Shown in pieces: positions 54,009 through 63,562 of a stretch of DNA of 64,000 nucleotides. The position numbers were made by a program, and so were the translations under genes. Position 1 is the stretch's first letter; each line of letters starts with the position of its first letter. This DNA comes from JADHLJ01 sp038146985 (GTDB lineage: Bacteria > Pseudomonadota > Alphaproteobacteria > Thalassobaculales > Thalassobaculaceae), in NCBI GenBank assembly GCA_038146985.1, contig JAYQSQ010000011.1, forward strand, positions 62,001-126,000, written 5' to 3'. The notes beneath the pieces are model-generated. The model saw only the letters and a program-made list of their open reading frames with translations, had not been told where the DNA came from and did not search any database.

Positions 54009-55103
54009 ATGGCGGTGCCCGACAGTCAAGCGCGCGCGGCATGGCGGACCGGCGATCTGGAACGGGACCGAAGCTGGGTCTTTGATCTGGAGGACAGCAC
54101 TGCCGCCGAACTCGCCCGCACCGTCAAGGCAGCGTACGAGCCGGAGAAGCCGCTGTTCGAATACCGCCGCGCCGATTTCGACCTCGGCCCGGCCTGGGAG
54201 ACGATTTCCGCCGCGCTTGCCGAGGCTCATCACGGGCGCGGCCTGGCGCTGGTGCATGGCCTGCCCCGCGAGGCGCTGACCGAGGAGGAATTCAAGCTCT
54301 TGAGCTGGGCGATCGGGCTGCATGCCGGCGTCGCGCGTCCCCAGGGCAAGGCCAGCCAGTACATCTCGCCGGTTCGAGACGCCGGGGTCGATTACCGCTC
54401 GGCCAGCGGGCGCGGCTTTTCCTCCAGCGCCAAGCTGGACTTCCACGTTGACGGCGCGGATCTCACCACGCTGGCCTGCTACAACGCGGCGAAATCCGGT
54501 GGGCAGAGCATGATTTCCAGCAGCCTGACGGCCCGCGAAGTTCTGCTGACGGAGCGGCCCGACCTCGCGGAGATCGCGCATCAGGATTTCTGCTTCAGCC
54601 GCCAGCACGAGGAGACCGAGGACGAAGGCCCGTTCTACGCCCAGCCGCTGTTCGACGAGGCCGACGGGCGGGTCTTCTGCAAATGGAACCGCAACCGGGT
54701 GCAGAGCGCCCAGCGCTTTGACGACGCGCCGCGCCTCTCGGAGAAGCAGATCGAGACCATGGCGGCGATGGACGAGATCCTGCAGCGCCCGGAGAATATG
54801 TTCACCATGTATCTGGCGCCGGGGGATCTGCAGATCATCAACAACTACACGATGCTCCACTCCCGCACCGAGTTCGAGGATTTCTCCGAGCCGGAGCGCA
54901 AGCGCCTGCTCTACCGGCTGTGGCTGGCGCCGCCGGACTCGGTGCGCATGCCGGAAAGCTGGTGGGATTTCTACCGTGCGATCGAGCCGGGCACGGTGCG
55001 CGGCGGTATTCGCGGCCACAACCATGACGCGGCCTGCAAAGCCTTCGATGCGCGCCAGGCGGCGGAACTGGGGATGAAGCTGGGGGATGCGGTCCCGGCC
55101 TGA
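54009..55103 (+). CDS. TauD/TfdA family Fe(II)/2-oxoglutarate dioxygenase
   Basis: This 364-residue protein of the taurine-dioxygenase/gamma-butyrobetaine-hydroxylase type has the HxD pair in DFHVDGADLTT, distal His in NYTMLHSRTEF and the oxoglutarate Arg in LLYRLWLAP. It is coupled to the amidohydrolase 10 bases upstream and the IPNS-like gene 17 bases downstream. The substrate is unknown. Confidence 0.88.
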   Translation: MAVPDSQARAAWRTGDLERDRSWVFDLEDSTAAELARTVKAAYEPEKPLFEYRRADFDLGPAWETISAALAEAHHGRGLALVHGLPREALTEEEFKLLSWAIGLHAGVARPQGKASQYISPVRDAGVDYRSASGRGFSSSAKLDFHVDGADLTTLACYNAAKSGGQSMISSSLTAREVLLTERPDLAEIAHQDFCFSRQHEETEDEGPFYAQPLFDEADGRVFCKWNRNRVQSAQRFDDAPRLSEKQIETMAAMDEILQRPENMFTMYLAPGDLQIINNYTMLHSRTEFEDFSEPERKRLLYRLWLAPPDSVRMPESWWDFYRAIEPGTVRGGIRGHNHDAACKAFDARQAAELGMKLGDAVPA

Positions 55104-55120
55104 GGGTGAGGAGACGAGCC

Positions 55121-56161
55121 ATGCATCTGTTCAAGGAGAATGCGCCACGCGACGTGGATGCCGCCGTCGCGCAGCTTCCGGTCATCGGCCTTGGCGCTTA
55201 TCTGAACGGCGAGGCCGGCGCGCTGGAGCGGGTGGCGGGTGCCATCAGGCGGGCCTGCGAGACCACCGGGTTCTTCTATATTTCCGACCACGGCGTGCCG
55301 CAGTCACTGATCGACGCGACCTTCGAGCAGTCCCGCCGCTTCCACGCCCTGCCGCTGGAGGTGAAGAAGGCGCTGGCGCTGGATTCCGACAATCTCGGCT
55401 ACATGGCCATGAACACCAGCATGCAGCGCCATTCCACGGTGCATAAGGCGACCAAGCCGAACCAGAACGAGTCCTTCTTCGTCACCCATCCGCGCGGCCC
55501 GGGCCATCCGGACGTGCTCTCCCCGCGCCCGTTCCGGGGCGTCAACCGCTGGCCCGACGGGGTGCCCGGCTTCCGGGAAGGCGTGATGGCCTATTTCGCG
55601 GCGCTGAACGCGCTCGGGCAAAGCCTGCTGCCAGCCTTCTCGGCCGCGCTGGGCATGGAGCCGGACTTCCTCGCTCCCCTGTTCGCGGACGAGAACAACG
55701 CCACGCTCCGGATGCTGCACTATCCGCCGACGCTAATGGAGGACAATGATTTCGGCACCGCGCCGCATACCGACAATTCCTTCATGACCATCCTGGCGCG
55801 CATGGAGGTGCCGGGCCTGGCGATACGCCTACCGTCGGGAGAATGGCTTTCGCCGCCTCTGATCGAGGGCACCTTCCTGGTCAATATCGGCAATATCCTG
55901 CGGCGGATGTCCAACGACCGTTTCCTCTCAACCCCGCACGGCGTCATCGTCGACGGCGAGACCGACCGCTATTCCCTCGCCTATTTCCACAGCCCGAACC
56001 CGTACGTCACCATCGAGGTCGCCCCCTCCTGCCAGGGCCCGGATGAGCCCGCCCGGTACGAGCCGCGCCTCTATGCCGACCTGATCCACGAGTTCTTCAG
56101 CGCCAACTATTTCCACCAGAAGGATCACGGCCGCATCAAGATGGAGAACCGGTACGCGTGA
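55121..56161 (+). CDS. Isopenicillin N synthase-like Fe(II)/2-oxoglutarate oxygenase
   Basis: This 346-residue protein has the IPNS/2OG family fold: GFFYISDHGVP and RRFHALPLEVK at the N-terminus, HTDNSFMTIL (HxD), then LSTPHGVI with the distal His and DRYSLAYF with the Arg/Ser pair. ATG 55121 follows GGTGAGGAG. Substrate unknown. The tandem TauD-like and IPNS-like genes suggest successive oxygenations on one molecule. Confidence 0.88.
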   Translation: MHLFKENAPRDVDAAVAQLPVIGLGAYLNGEAGALERVAGAIRRACETTGFFYISDHGVPQSLIDATFEQSRRFHALPLEVKKALALDSDNLGYMAMNTSMQRHSTVHKATKPNQNESFFVTHPRGPGHPDVLSPRPFRGVNRWPDGVPGFREGVMAYFAALNALGQSLLPAFSAALGMEPDFLAPLFADENNATLRMLHYPPTLMEDNDFGTAPHTDNSFMTILARMEVPGLAIRLPSGEWLSPPLIEGTFLVNIGNILRRMSNDRFLSTPHGVIVDGETDRYSLAYFHSPNPYVTIEVAPSCQGPDEPARYEPRLYADLIHEFFSANYFHQKDHGRIKMENRYA

Positions 56162-56476
56162 GGGAGAGGGGCCCACCCTCAAACGTCGCCCTGAAGAAAT
56201 TCGACCCGATCTTTCACCTTGCGAGACAAGTTTTCCCGTCGCCCCAGCGAAAGCTGGGGCTTGTGGCAATCGGTGGATGAGCCCCAGCTTTCGCTGGGCG
56301 ACGATGGAATGGAGTTGAGAAACAACTAAAAAAAACCGTAGGAGCCATTGTCTATTTTTGCTTACCTTCGCCACGGCGATATCTATGAAAACGGGCCCAA
56401 GGACGGATTCTACGGTGTGTGAACACCCTAGGGCGACGGCCAGGGATTCGTCGGAGATGTGGCGAGACACCACCCC
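56162..56476. repeat. Gene-free stretch with an inverted pair of REP-like palindromes
   Basis: No convincing gene is seen. GCCCCAGC-GAAA-GCTGGGGC (56241-56260) and its inverted copy (56281-56299) lie head to head, so the transcript could fold either as two hairpins or one long hairpin. They match the element at 41-66. A short A-rich run (56330-56337) follows. Confidence 0.7.
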
Positions 56477-57271
56477 TTACGCGTAGGTCGCCGTCACCTC
56501 GCCGAACGGGCCGAAATCGGCGACGAAGGTGTCGCCTTGCCTGGCCCGCAGCATGCCCGTCAGGGTGCCGGTGCTGATCATCTGTCCCGCCTTGAGGCCG
56601 ATTCCGGTCCGCGACAGCTCGTTGGCCAGCCAGACCACCGGGACGATGGGATGATCGATCACCGCCGCGGCGGTGCCGGAGCGGCGGCGCGTGCCGTTGC
56701 TGTAGAGCACGACCTCCAGATTGGCGATGTCCTTGTCCCGCCAACCCTCGATCGCCGGGCCATGGCAGAGCGAGCCCGCGCCGGCGCCGTCGGCGAGGAT
56801 CGCGGGCAGGGGCGGAAAGGCGTCATCGTGGATGAAACGGCACCCCGCGAGTTCGATGCCTGGATGCAGGGAAGCAACGGCCTCCGTCACCTCCTCGGTT
56901 GTATAGGGCTCCTTGCGCGGCGGCAGGTCGGCGCCCAGCCGGACCATGAACTCGACCTCCGGGATCGGATTGCACTGCTCGGCATGCATCACGGTAACCG
57001 GCGCCGGCATGACGGAGGGCGCGAAGACCCGGCCATAGATCGGCGCGTTGGTGCGTAGCTCCCGTTGCAGCTCTTCCTTGAAGGCGGCGATCTTCCACCC
57101 CGCGACGGCCCAGCCCAGTTCCTCGGCGACCATGCCGGCGATCCGATAGGCGGTCGCCGGGTCCGGCGGCACCAGCGCTGGATCAAGGCCGCTTTGCCCG
57201 CGCCGCTCCCGGCGCAAGGCGGCGAGCAGCCTTGCCAGTTCGCGCTCCTGTTCAATTGTCATCAACGGCAT
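56477..57271 (-). CDS. 2-keto-4-pentenoate hydratase / FAH-family protein
   Basis: This 264-residue protein belongs to the fumarylacetoacetate hydrolase superfamily, MhpD type: AGWKIAAFKEELQRELR, PIPEVEFMVRLGADL (metal-binding ExE region), LHPGIELAGCRF and SRTGIGLKAGQMISTGTLTG. The family hydrates ring-cleavage products of aromatic degradation, consistent with the Rieske oxygenase gene at 58868. ATG 57271 is used. The gene ends near the palindromes on the 3' side. Confidence 0.85.
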   Translation of the reverse strand: MPLMTIEQERELARLLAALRRERRGQSGLDPALVPPDPATAYRIAGMVAEELGWAVAGWKIAAFKEELQRELRTNAPIYGRVFAPSVMPAPVTVMHAEQCNPIPEVEFMVRLGADLPPRKEPYTTEEVTEAVASLHPGIELAGCRFIHDDAFPPLPAILADGAGAGSLCHGPAIEGWRDKDIANLEVVLYSNGTRRRSGTAAAVIDHPIVPVVWLANELSRTGIGLKAGQMISTGTLTGMLRARQGDTFVADFGPFGEVTATYA

Positions 57272-57364
57272 GGTCCTTCCACCCCACAGGTTACGGCCCG
57301 TGACTACCTCGTACCCCGATCGCCGTCCATGCCCCCGGTCGTCCAGCGGAACCGAAAACGCCGT

Positions 57365-57541
57365 TTACAGCGACGCCAGAAACACGACCCACTGGTAGGC
57401 CAGGAACACCAGGCACGCGAGGATCACCATGAAAAGGACCAGAAAGGTCCCCACCGACCCGCTGGCGAGCATCGAGCGCGCGACCAGGAGCGCCAGCGTC
57501 GGCAGCAGGACGACCAGTAGCGCCAACTGAAGTTCGACCAT
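57365..57541 (-). CDS. Small membrane protein, two hydrophobic segments
   Basis: This 58-residue ORF, too short for most gene calls, starts at ATG 57541 and is nearly all hydrophobic: MVELQLALLVVLLPTLALLV, then FLVLFMVILACLVFLAYQWV after a polar turn. Two membrane helices are clear. No strong ribosome-binding site is seen. It lies between the hydratase and the Rieske oxygenase genes on the same strand, so it could be a real small protein of that operon, but it could also be a chance ORF. Confidence 0.4.
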   Translation of the reverse strand: MVELQLALLVVLLPTLALLVARSMLASGSVGTFLVLFMVILACLVFLAYQWVVFLASL

Positions 57542-57620
57542 CGTTCGAGGCTTTGCGTAACCGCTGTCAGGAATCCCGGATCAGACTATCCCCGCCGATC
57601 CCGCCGATTCTTGACTTCGG

Positions 57621-58868
57621 TCAACTCGGCGATGCCGGATGCTCTGCCAGGGGTTTCAGTCCCAAGGCCGCGCGGAAGCTGTTGTGATAGTGGTGCAGGG
57701 CCGGCTCGTTGCGGCCGAAGACCACGGTGTCGAGTTCGCCGCTTTCCGCCGCCACCTGGATGCGCTCTCCCATGGCATAATCTTCCTGCTCGATGGTGCT
57801 GTCGAAGACTTCGTTGATCACCGCGTAGGTCAGAGTCTTTTCCTTGCGCGCCTCGAGGTCATAGACCTCGTCCAGGGTGAGCGCGTTGCCCGAGGCCACC
57901 GCTTCCTGTTCGGCGGCGACCGCGTTCTCGGTGAAATAGTGGCAGATGCGGCTGGTCGAGCGTGCCGGGTCGTCCCGGTGCGGATAGATCTTCACCAGAT
58001 TGGTGGTACCGCGCCCGACGATGATCTGGATGTTCGGGAAGATGTAGTAGAGTAGGGTCGCGCCCATCGGCAGCGCCCATTCCTCTTCCGGCACCTCGCG
58101 CAGCATGTCGATGAAGCGGCTGGCAAAGACGAACCGGTGGTTCCTCCCGAAGGTCTCATAGGCGAGGTTATCGCCGTGGAACAGCTGACCGAGGGTGTTC
58201 CTGTGCAGCTTCTGGAAGTGGTAGGTCTCGCCGAACGTGTCGTTGGCGAGCTTCCAGTTGAGACGCTTGGTGATCTCGGTCTCGCCGGTGCGGATCAGCC
58301 GCTCGAACTTCCAGTTGGCGATCTCCGGCGCTAGACCGCCGAGCATCGCATCGGCGTCGATCACGCCGTCCTGCCTCGGATGCACGAACAGCAGGCCATG
58401 CTTTTCCACCGCCGGAAGCTCGACGAGGCCGAGGGACCGCTTGTCCACCGCGCCGAAATGGCCGGGCTGCGGGATCGCCAGCAGAGCGCCGGAATTGTCA
58501 TAGGTCCAGGCATGAAACGGGCAGGAGAACCGGGTCCTCTCGCCGCGCGGCTCGGTCACCAGCTTGACGCCCCGATGCCGGCAAGCGTTCAGAAAGGCGC
58601 GGAACCGGCCCTCGGCGTCGCGGCAGGCCAGCACCGGGGTGCCGAAATCCTCCACGGTCATGAAGCTGCCGGGCTTCGGCAGATCGCCGGTCAGGCCGAT
58701 GATCTGGGCATGGTCGCGGAAGAAAGTCTCCCATTCCCGCGCCGCCATATCCGGGCAGGTATAGCTCGCGACCGGGTTTTCGACCATGCGGCCGGCATCC
58801 ACGTTGCGCTTCTCGGCGACCTGGGACATCAGTTCCTTCAGGATCTCGATCTGCTTCGCCCGTTCCAT
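57621..58868 (-). CDS. Rieske-type aromatic ring-hydroxylating dioxygenase, alpha subunit
   Basis: This 415-residue oxygenase from MERAKQIEILKELM has the Rieske [2Fe-2S] ligands in NACRHRGVKL and CPFHAWTYD, and the mononuclear iron facial motif in FGETYHFQKLH with the late D/E. No beta subunit, ferredoxin or reductase is adjacent, so the electron supply must come from elsewhere. Substrate unknown; aromatic or quaternary-amine monooxygenation are the usual options for this size. It is divergent from the nitronate monooxygenase gene across 117 bases. Confidence 0.9.
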   Translation of the reverse strand: MERAKQIEILKELMSQVAEKRNVDAGRMVENPVASYTCPDMAAREWETFFRDHAQIIGLTGDLPKPGSFMTVEDFGTPVLACRDAEGRFRAFLNACRHRGVKLVTEPRGERTRFSCPFHAWTYDNSGALLAIPQPGHFGAVDKRSLGLVELPAVEKHGLLFVHPRQDGVIDADAMLGGLAPEIANWKFERLIRTGETEITKRLNWKLANDTFGETYHFQKLHRNTLGQLFHGDNLAYETFGRNHRFVFASRFIDMLREVPEEEWALPMGATLLYYIFPNIQIIVGRGTTNLVKIYPHRDDPARSTSRICHYFTENAVAAEQEAVASGNALTLDEVYDLEARKEKTLTYAVINEVFDSTIEQEDYAMGERIQVAAESGELDTVVFGRNEPALHHYHNSFRAALGLKPLAEHPASPS

Positions 58869-58985
58869 GATGGGATTTCTCCATTTCTTAACCCGGGATC
58901 GACCCTTCGCGCGGCTTCCCATAGCATCTTGGCTGGTCGCGAGCGATGGTCAAGGCGGCGGCGGTATCGATCCAAGGGAGCAGTC

Positions 58986-60065
58986 ATGCCTGAAAAAACT
59001 TCTCCGCTTTCCCGTGCGAAAATCTTCTGCGAGGCCCATGGCCTTCGGGTTCCCATTCTGATGGCGCCGATGGCCGGTGCCTGCCCGGCGCCGCTTGCCG
59101 CCGCCGTCGCCAATGCCGGCGGCATGGGGGCCTGCGGCACCCTGCTGATGGATCCCGCCGCCATCGGCGACTGGGTGGGCGCGTTCCGGGCCTCCAGCAA
59201 TGGCGGCTTCCAGCTCAACCTCTGGATCCCCGACCCCACGCCGGTGCGCGACGCGGCCCGCGAGGCCGAGGTCCGGGCCTTTCTGGGCGACTGGGGCCCG
59301 CCGGTCGCCGCCGAGGCGGGGGATGCCGGACCGCTGGATTTCGACGCCCAGTGCGAGGCCATGCTGGCCGCCGGACCGGCGGTGATCTCCTCGATCATGG
59401 GGCTCTATCCAGAGGCCTATGTGGCGCGGATGGAACGGGCCGGCATCAAATGGTTCGCCACCGTCACGACCGTTGCCGAGGCCCGCGCCGCGGCCGCCGC
59501 CGGCGCCGATGTGATCGTCGCCCAGGGCATGGAAGCCGGCGGCCACCGGGGCGCTTTCGAGGCAGGCGAGGCGGAACGGGCCATGGTCGGGCTGTTCTCG
59601 CTGCTGCCGGCGGTCTGTGATGCGGTGGATCTGCCGGTGGTCGCCACCGGCGGCATCGCCGACGCGCGGGGCGTGGCGGCGGCGCTGATGCTGGGCGCGT
59701 CGGCGGCGCAGATCGGCACCGGCCTGCTGCGCACGCCCGAGGCGGCGCTGGCGCCGGCCTGGGCCGACGCGATCGGCCGCACCGCGCCGGAGGACACCAT
59801 GGTCACACGCGCCTTCTCGGGCCGCGCGGGGCGCAGTGTCGCCACCGCCTATGCCCGCGCCGCCGGTCGGACCGACACGCCTGACCCGGCGCCCTATCCG
59901 GTCCAGCGGGGCCTTACCGCCGCGATGAGGGCCGAGGGCACGAAGAACAACGACATCGACCGTATCCAGGCCTGGGCCGGCCAGTCCGCCGCCCTCGCCG
60001 AGGCCCGCCCGGCGGCCGACCTTATCCGCGACCTCTGGGCCGAGGCGGAGGCGTTGCTGCGGTAG
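58986..60065 (+). CDS. Nitronate monooxygenase
   Basis: This 359-residue FMN-dependent TIM-barrel enzyme resembles class II nitronate monooxygenase/2-nitropropane dioxygenase: APMAGACPAPLAAAVANAGG at the N-terminus, QGMEAGGHRG (catalytic His) and LPVVATGGIADARGV with GASAAQIGTGLL for FMN phosphate. It oxidises alkyl nitronates to the carbonyl and nitrite. ATG 58986 follows GGGAGCAG. Palindromes follow its stop. Confidence 0.92.
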   Translation: MPEKTSPLSRAKIFCEAHGLRVPILMAPMAGACPAPLAAAVANAGGMGACGTLLMDPAAIGDWVGAFRASSNGGFQLNLWIPDPTPVRDAAREAEVRAFLGDWGPPVAAEAGDAGPLDFDAQCEAMLAAGPAVISSIMGLYPEAYVARMERAGIKWFATVTTVAEARAAAAAGADVIVAQGMEAGGHRGAFEAGEAERAMVGLFSLLPAVCDAVDLPVVATGGIADARGVAAALMLGASAAQIGTGLLRTPEAALAPAWADAIGRTAPEDTMVTRAFSGRAGRSVATAYARAAGRTDTPDPAPYPVQRGLTAAMRAEGTKNNDIDRIQAWAGQSAALAEARPAADLIRDLWAEAEALLR

Positions 60066-60100
60066 GCTTTGTGGCTGCGTTGTCCCCGATTTTACAGATC

Positions 60101-60240
60101 GTATCCCCGACGAAGGTCGGGGCCCAGGCCTGAGAACGGGGAATGTGACGGGTAGAAGATCACCTGTTCCCGTTTCTCCCATTGCTCCGCCACTCGTCAC
60201 GTGCCGGCGTCTCTGGCGTCGGCCCCGACCTGCGTCGGGG
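60101..60240. repeat. Two REP-like palindromes of the GTATCCCCGAC family
   Basis: Copies at 60101-60122 (loop GAAG) and 60223-60240 (loop CTGC) share the CCCCGAC/GTCGGGG arms with the 16924 and 17053 copies. They fill the 211-base gap between two convergent genes. Confidence 0.7.
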
Positions 60241-60276
60241 ATTCGGGTGGGGTGCGTTTGACCGCGCGAGTTCTCG

Positions 60277-62484
60277 CTAATTCCCCAGGAACCGCCGCAC
60301 CACGTTGTCGACCATGCGCGAGACGTTGTTGTCGCCGCCATTGACCGGCAGGGCGCCGCAGAAGGTGATGGAGCCGACGGAGAAGACCGCCCCGCCATTG
60401 GGGGTTTCGAAATAGACGATATCGGCGCGGATCAGATCCTCCACCGGCTCGTGCGGCCAGGTGTCGTGATGGGTCAGGATGTCTTCCGGCACCAGCACGA
60501 AACTGTCGCCGTGATTGCCTGAACTGGCCAGCACCACGGCGTTGAGAGGCGTGCCGAGGCGGGTATCGGCGCGGTCAAGCTCGAAGCCCGCCGCGCCGCC
60601 GCCGGCAAGCCCGAAATCGCCGATCAGATCCCCCTCGATCCCCTCGAAAATCCAGGCGACGGACGGATCGTACGAGGCTTCGGTGCGGGTATAAGGTCCG
60701 CCGTCGTGATCTCCCTGGGATGAAAACCCGACCCCGGCCAGCACCTGGGGCGCCCGGCCGTTGCGCCGCCAGAGCCCGCCATAGGTGCCGTCGAAGGCGT
60801 TATAATATTCTCCGGGCTCCGCCGCCCAGGCCCGGATGCCGCCCTCGCCCCGCCGGATCTCCACCGCGTTCGGCCAGGCGTCGCTGACCGCGACCTTCCA
60901 GTAGAAACCGTTGCCGCCGAGATAGAGGAACCGCCCGCCGCCATCCACATAGTTCTGCAAGGCGTCGAGGGAGCCCGGCGTGTGGTATTCGGGATGCGAG
61001 CAGGTGATCAGCAGGTCGTAACCCTTGACCGCCTCGACGCCCCAATTGTGCAACTCGTCATCGGTGATCACGTCGAAATCGTGACCCTTGGTCTCGAGCC
61101 AGTACCAGAGATGGCTGTCGGCGGGAAAATGCCGGCAGCCCGAGCCCCGAACCTCCGGATACGAGATCACGTTGGAGCGCATGGTGATGATCGGCCGCAG
61201 CCGCGAGGAATAGCCGATGCCGCTGCCGTCGGTATGGTAGTTGTAGGTGGAGAGCGCGAACTGGGTATGGTCGTCGGTGGAATAGGGGCTGGCGCCCCAT
61301 TCCTTCATCCGCGCCCGCATCGAGTCCGTCGTGTTGCCGCGCGCGATATTGGCATAGACGGTGTAGGTGAAACTCGGGATCAGCACGCAGATCCGGTTGC
61401 GCGGCTTGCCCCTCGGCGCGGTGACGAAGAACGGCACCATCTCCTCATCGCCCTCGGCGGTGGCAAGCCGCGCCGCATAGACGCCGCTCTTGAAGCCGCC
61501 CGGAACCGTGAAGCTGAAATCGGTCTCCCAGGCGCAGTCGTAGAGATCGTCGTCATGGAAATGCACGGCGGCATAATGCTCGGGCTTCTTGGTCCAATCA
61601 AAGCAGGAGCCGTCCCAGGCCGAGGATTTGACGGCTCGAGTCGGCAGATTGACCAGGGTCCCGTGCAGACCGTGCGGACCGGCATCCGGCACGCTCGGGC
61701 TGTCGGCATTCCGGGAGAGGTCCCAAGCCGCGACGAGGCTCGGATCCGAGCCGCCCGCCGCGATGGTGGCAATGCGTTCGTCCGCCGGGACAGCGTCGAG
61801 GACAAAGGGACACTCGATCTTGCCGTTGAAACAGCCTGCGACCGGCGAGTTTCCCAAGCCCGCCACCACCAGCGGATGATCGCCGGCAATCTTCGGCGCG
61901 GCGGCGGCCTTGATCTCGGATGTACCGGTATCGTCCACGTCGATCCGCGCCTTCACCGGGCGCTGGCCAACGCGGAGCATGCCACTTGCCGCATCGTAGC
62001 TGGCCCAGACGCGGTACCAGCGCTCGGCGGCAAGCGGCTTGCCGGTCTCGAGCAACGTCTCGCCCGCCGTACCGTCGCCGCAAACGACCCCGGCACCGTT
62101 CGGCCCGATCACCAGCGCGAAACCCGCATTGGATTTCGGATCGTAGCGGCCAATGACTCCCTGCCGTCCGAGCTTCGGCGTGGTCGGATAGATCGTGGCG
62201 CCGAAGGTGAAGCTTTTCAGCCCCGACAAGGCGGAACTCGCGGCAACCGTCATATGCGAGCCAAGCGTGACCGGCTGTACCCGCGAGGCGTAATCGCCCG
62301 CGAAATCGGCGCTGAGCGTCTCCTCGATCAGACCGGGGCCCATCGGGCTCGGATCGCCGGAGATCACCTTTACCAGCCGCGCGGAATAAGGTTTCGCGGA
62401 GGCGCTCGAGACCTTGAAGGCGATGGTCTCGCCGGGCGCGAGCGAAAAGCGGTCGGCGTATCCGACGATGGGTATGCTGGGCAT
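60277..62484 (-). CDS. N,N-dimethylformamidase large-subunit-like protein
   Basis: This 735-residue protein is like the beta/large subunit (DmfA2) of N,N-dimethylformamidase. The N-terminus shows VGYADRFSLAPGE, a LamG-like beta region (SFTFGATIYP) follows, and the C-terminal catalytic half has VLIPSFTYTVYANI and DDELHNWG-type segments. The known enzyme needs a small subunit of about 130 residues; none is adjacent here. It may act on other amides. ATG 62484 follows AAGGAGCC. It is divergent from the TauD-like gene across 178 bases, which hold no ORF and probably both promoters. Confidence 0.85.
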   Translation of the reverse strand: MPSIPIVGYADRFSLAPGETIAFKVSSASAKPYSARLVKVISGDPSPMGPGLIEETLSADFAGDYASRVQPVTLGSHMTVAASSALSGLKSFTFGATIYPTTPKLGRQGVIGRYDPKSNAGFALVIGPNGAGVVCGDGTAGETLLETGKPLAAERWYRVWASYDAASGMLRVGQRPVKARIDVDDTGTSEIKAAAAPKIAGDHPLVVAGLGNSPVAGCFNGKIECPFVLDAVPADERIATIAAGGSDPSLVAAWDLSRNADSPSVPDAGPHGLHGTLVNLPTRAVKSSAWDGSCFDWTKKPEHYAAVHFHDDDLYDCAWETDFSFTVPGGFKSGVYAARLATAEGDEEMVPFFVTAPRGKPRNRICVLIPSFTYTVYANIARGNTTDSMRARMKEWGASPYSTDDHTQFALSTYNYHTDGSGIGYSSRLRPIITMRSNVISYPEVRGSGCRHFPADSHLWYWLETKGHDFDVITDDELHNWGVEAVKGYDLLITCSHPEYHTPGSLDALQNYVDGGGRFLYLGGNGFYWKVAVSDAWPNAVEIRRGEGGIRAWAAEPGEYYNAFDGTYGGLWRRNGRAPQVLAGVGFSSQGDHDGGPYTRTEASYDPSVAWIFEGIEGDLIGDFGLAGGGAAGFELDRADTRLGTPLNAVVLASSGNHGDSFVLVPEDILTHHDTWPHEPVEDLIRADIVYFETPNGGAVFSVGSITFCGALPVNGGDNNVSRMVDNVVRRFLGN

Positions 62485-62662
62485 GGCGGGGCTCCTTCAG
62501 GTGGCGCGGCTCACGATAAACCCGGCACGGCAAACCGCAACCCACTCAACATGATAATGTCGCTGGCCCCATCATCACACCTGTGGCCCGTGCCGTGATT
62601 GCAAAATCGCCCCTGATGGCCGAGTCTATCGGCCGGACGATGCCGAACGGGATGATCCAGTC

Positions 62663-63511
62663 ATGAGCTACGAAAAAATTTCCCTGAACCCGATCGCCGG
62701 GTCCATGGGCGTGGAGATCGAGGGCGTGGACCTCTCCCAGCCCCTGGACAACCAGACCTTCGACGAAATCCACCGGGCCTTCCTGGAATACCAGGTGATT
62801 ATCTTCCACAATCAGAAGCTGACGCCGGCCCAGTACAAGGCCTTCGCCCAGCGGTTCGGACCGCTGGAATTCTATCCCTTCGTCAAGGGCCTGGACGAGC
62901 ATCCCGAGATCTTCGAGATCCGCAAGGAGCCGGACGAGCAGCGGAACTTCGGCGGCAAATGGCATTCCGACATGTCGTTCTCGGAGCGGCCGCCGATCGG
63001 CACCATGCTCTATGCGCTGGAGATGCCGTCCAAGGGCGGCGATACGATGCTGACCAACCTCTACAACGCCTACGACTCCCTGTCCGACGGGATGAAGGAT
63101 CTGCTCGGCGGCATGCAGGCCGAGTATTCGGCGGCGCTGAAGGGGTCGGGCGGAAGGGCGGCGGTGATGAACATGACCCGCTTCGACGTGGACAATCTCG
63201 ACCGCGCCAACGAGGCCTCTGTTCATCCGATCGTGCGCACCCACCCGGAAACCCAGAAAAAGGCGCTCTATGTCAGCGGCGGGCACCTCACCCGGTTCGA
63301 GGACATGACCGAGGAAGAGAGCAAGCCGATGCTCGATTATCTGCGCGAGCATGCGACGCAGCCGGACTTCACCTGCCGGGTGCGCTACCGCAAGGGCACC
63401 GTGGCGCTGTGGGACAACCGCTGCACCCAGCACCGGGCGCTGAACGACTATCAGGGCGAGCGCCGGGTGATGCACCGGATCACCATCGGCGGCGGCGACC
63501 ATCCGAGCTGA
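62663..63511 (+). CDS. TauD/TfdA family taurine dioxygenase-like protein
   Basis: This 282-residue Fe(II)/2-oxoglutarate oxygenase has the canonical TauD signatures: GVEIEGVDLSQPL at the N-terminus, GGKWHSDMSFSERPP with the HxD metal pair, NRCTQHRALNDY with the distal His and RRVMHRITIGG with the Arg. Substrates of the family include taurine, sulfate esters and 2,4-D. The ketopantoate reductase-like gene follows 51 bases downstream. Divergent from the formamidase-like gene. Confidence 0.92.
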   Translation: MSYEKISLNPIAGSMGVEIEGVDLSQPLDNQTFDEIHRAFLEYQVIIFHNQKLTPAQYKAFAQRFGPLEFYPFVKGLDEHPEIFEIRKEPDEQRNFGGKWHSDMSFSERPPIGTMLYALEMPSKGGDTMLTNLYNAYDSLSDGMKDLLGGMQAEYSAALKGSGGRAAVMNMTRFDVDNLDRANEASVHPIVRTHPETQKKALYVSGGHLTRFEDMTEEESKPMLDYLREHATQPDFTCRVRYRKGTVALWDNRCTQHRALNDYQGERRVMHRITIGGGDHPS

Positions 63512-63562
63512 ACAGCCCGGTTCACCTAAAAAACAAAAGTTTCATTCAGGCGGGGAAACACC

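Noticed and set aside
56330..56490. A 33-codon plus-strand ORF starting near 56383
   Set aside because: Too short, no ribosome-binding site, and it overlaps the end of the hydratase gene on the other strand.
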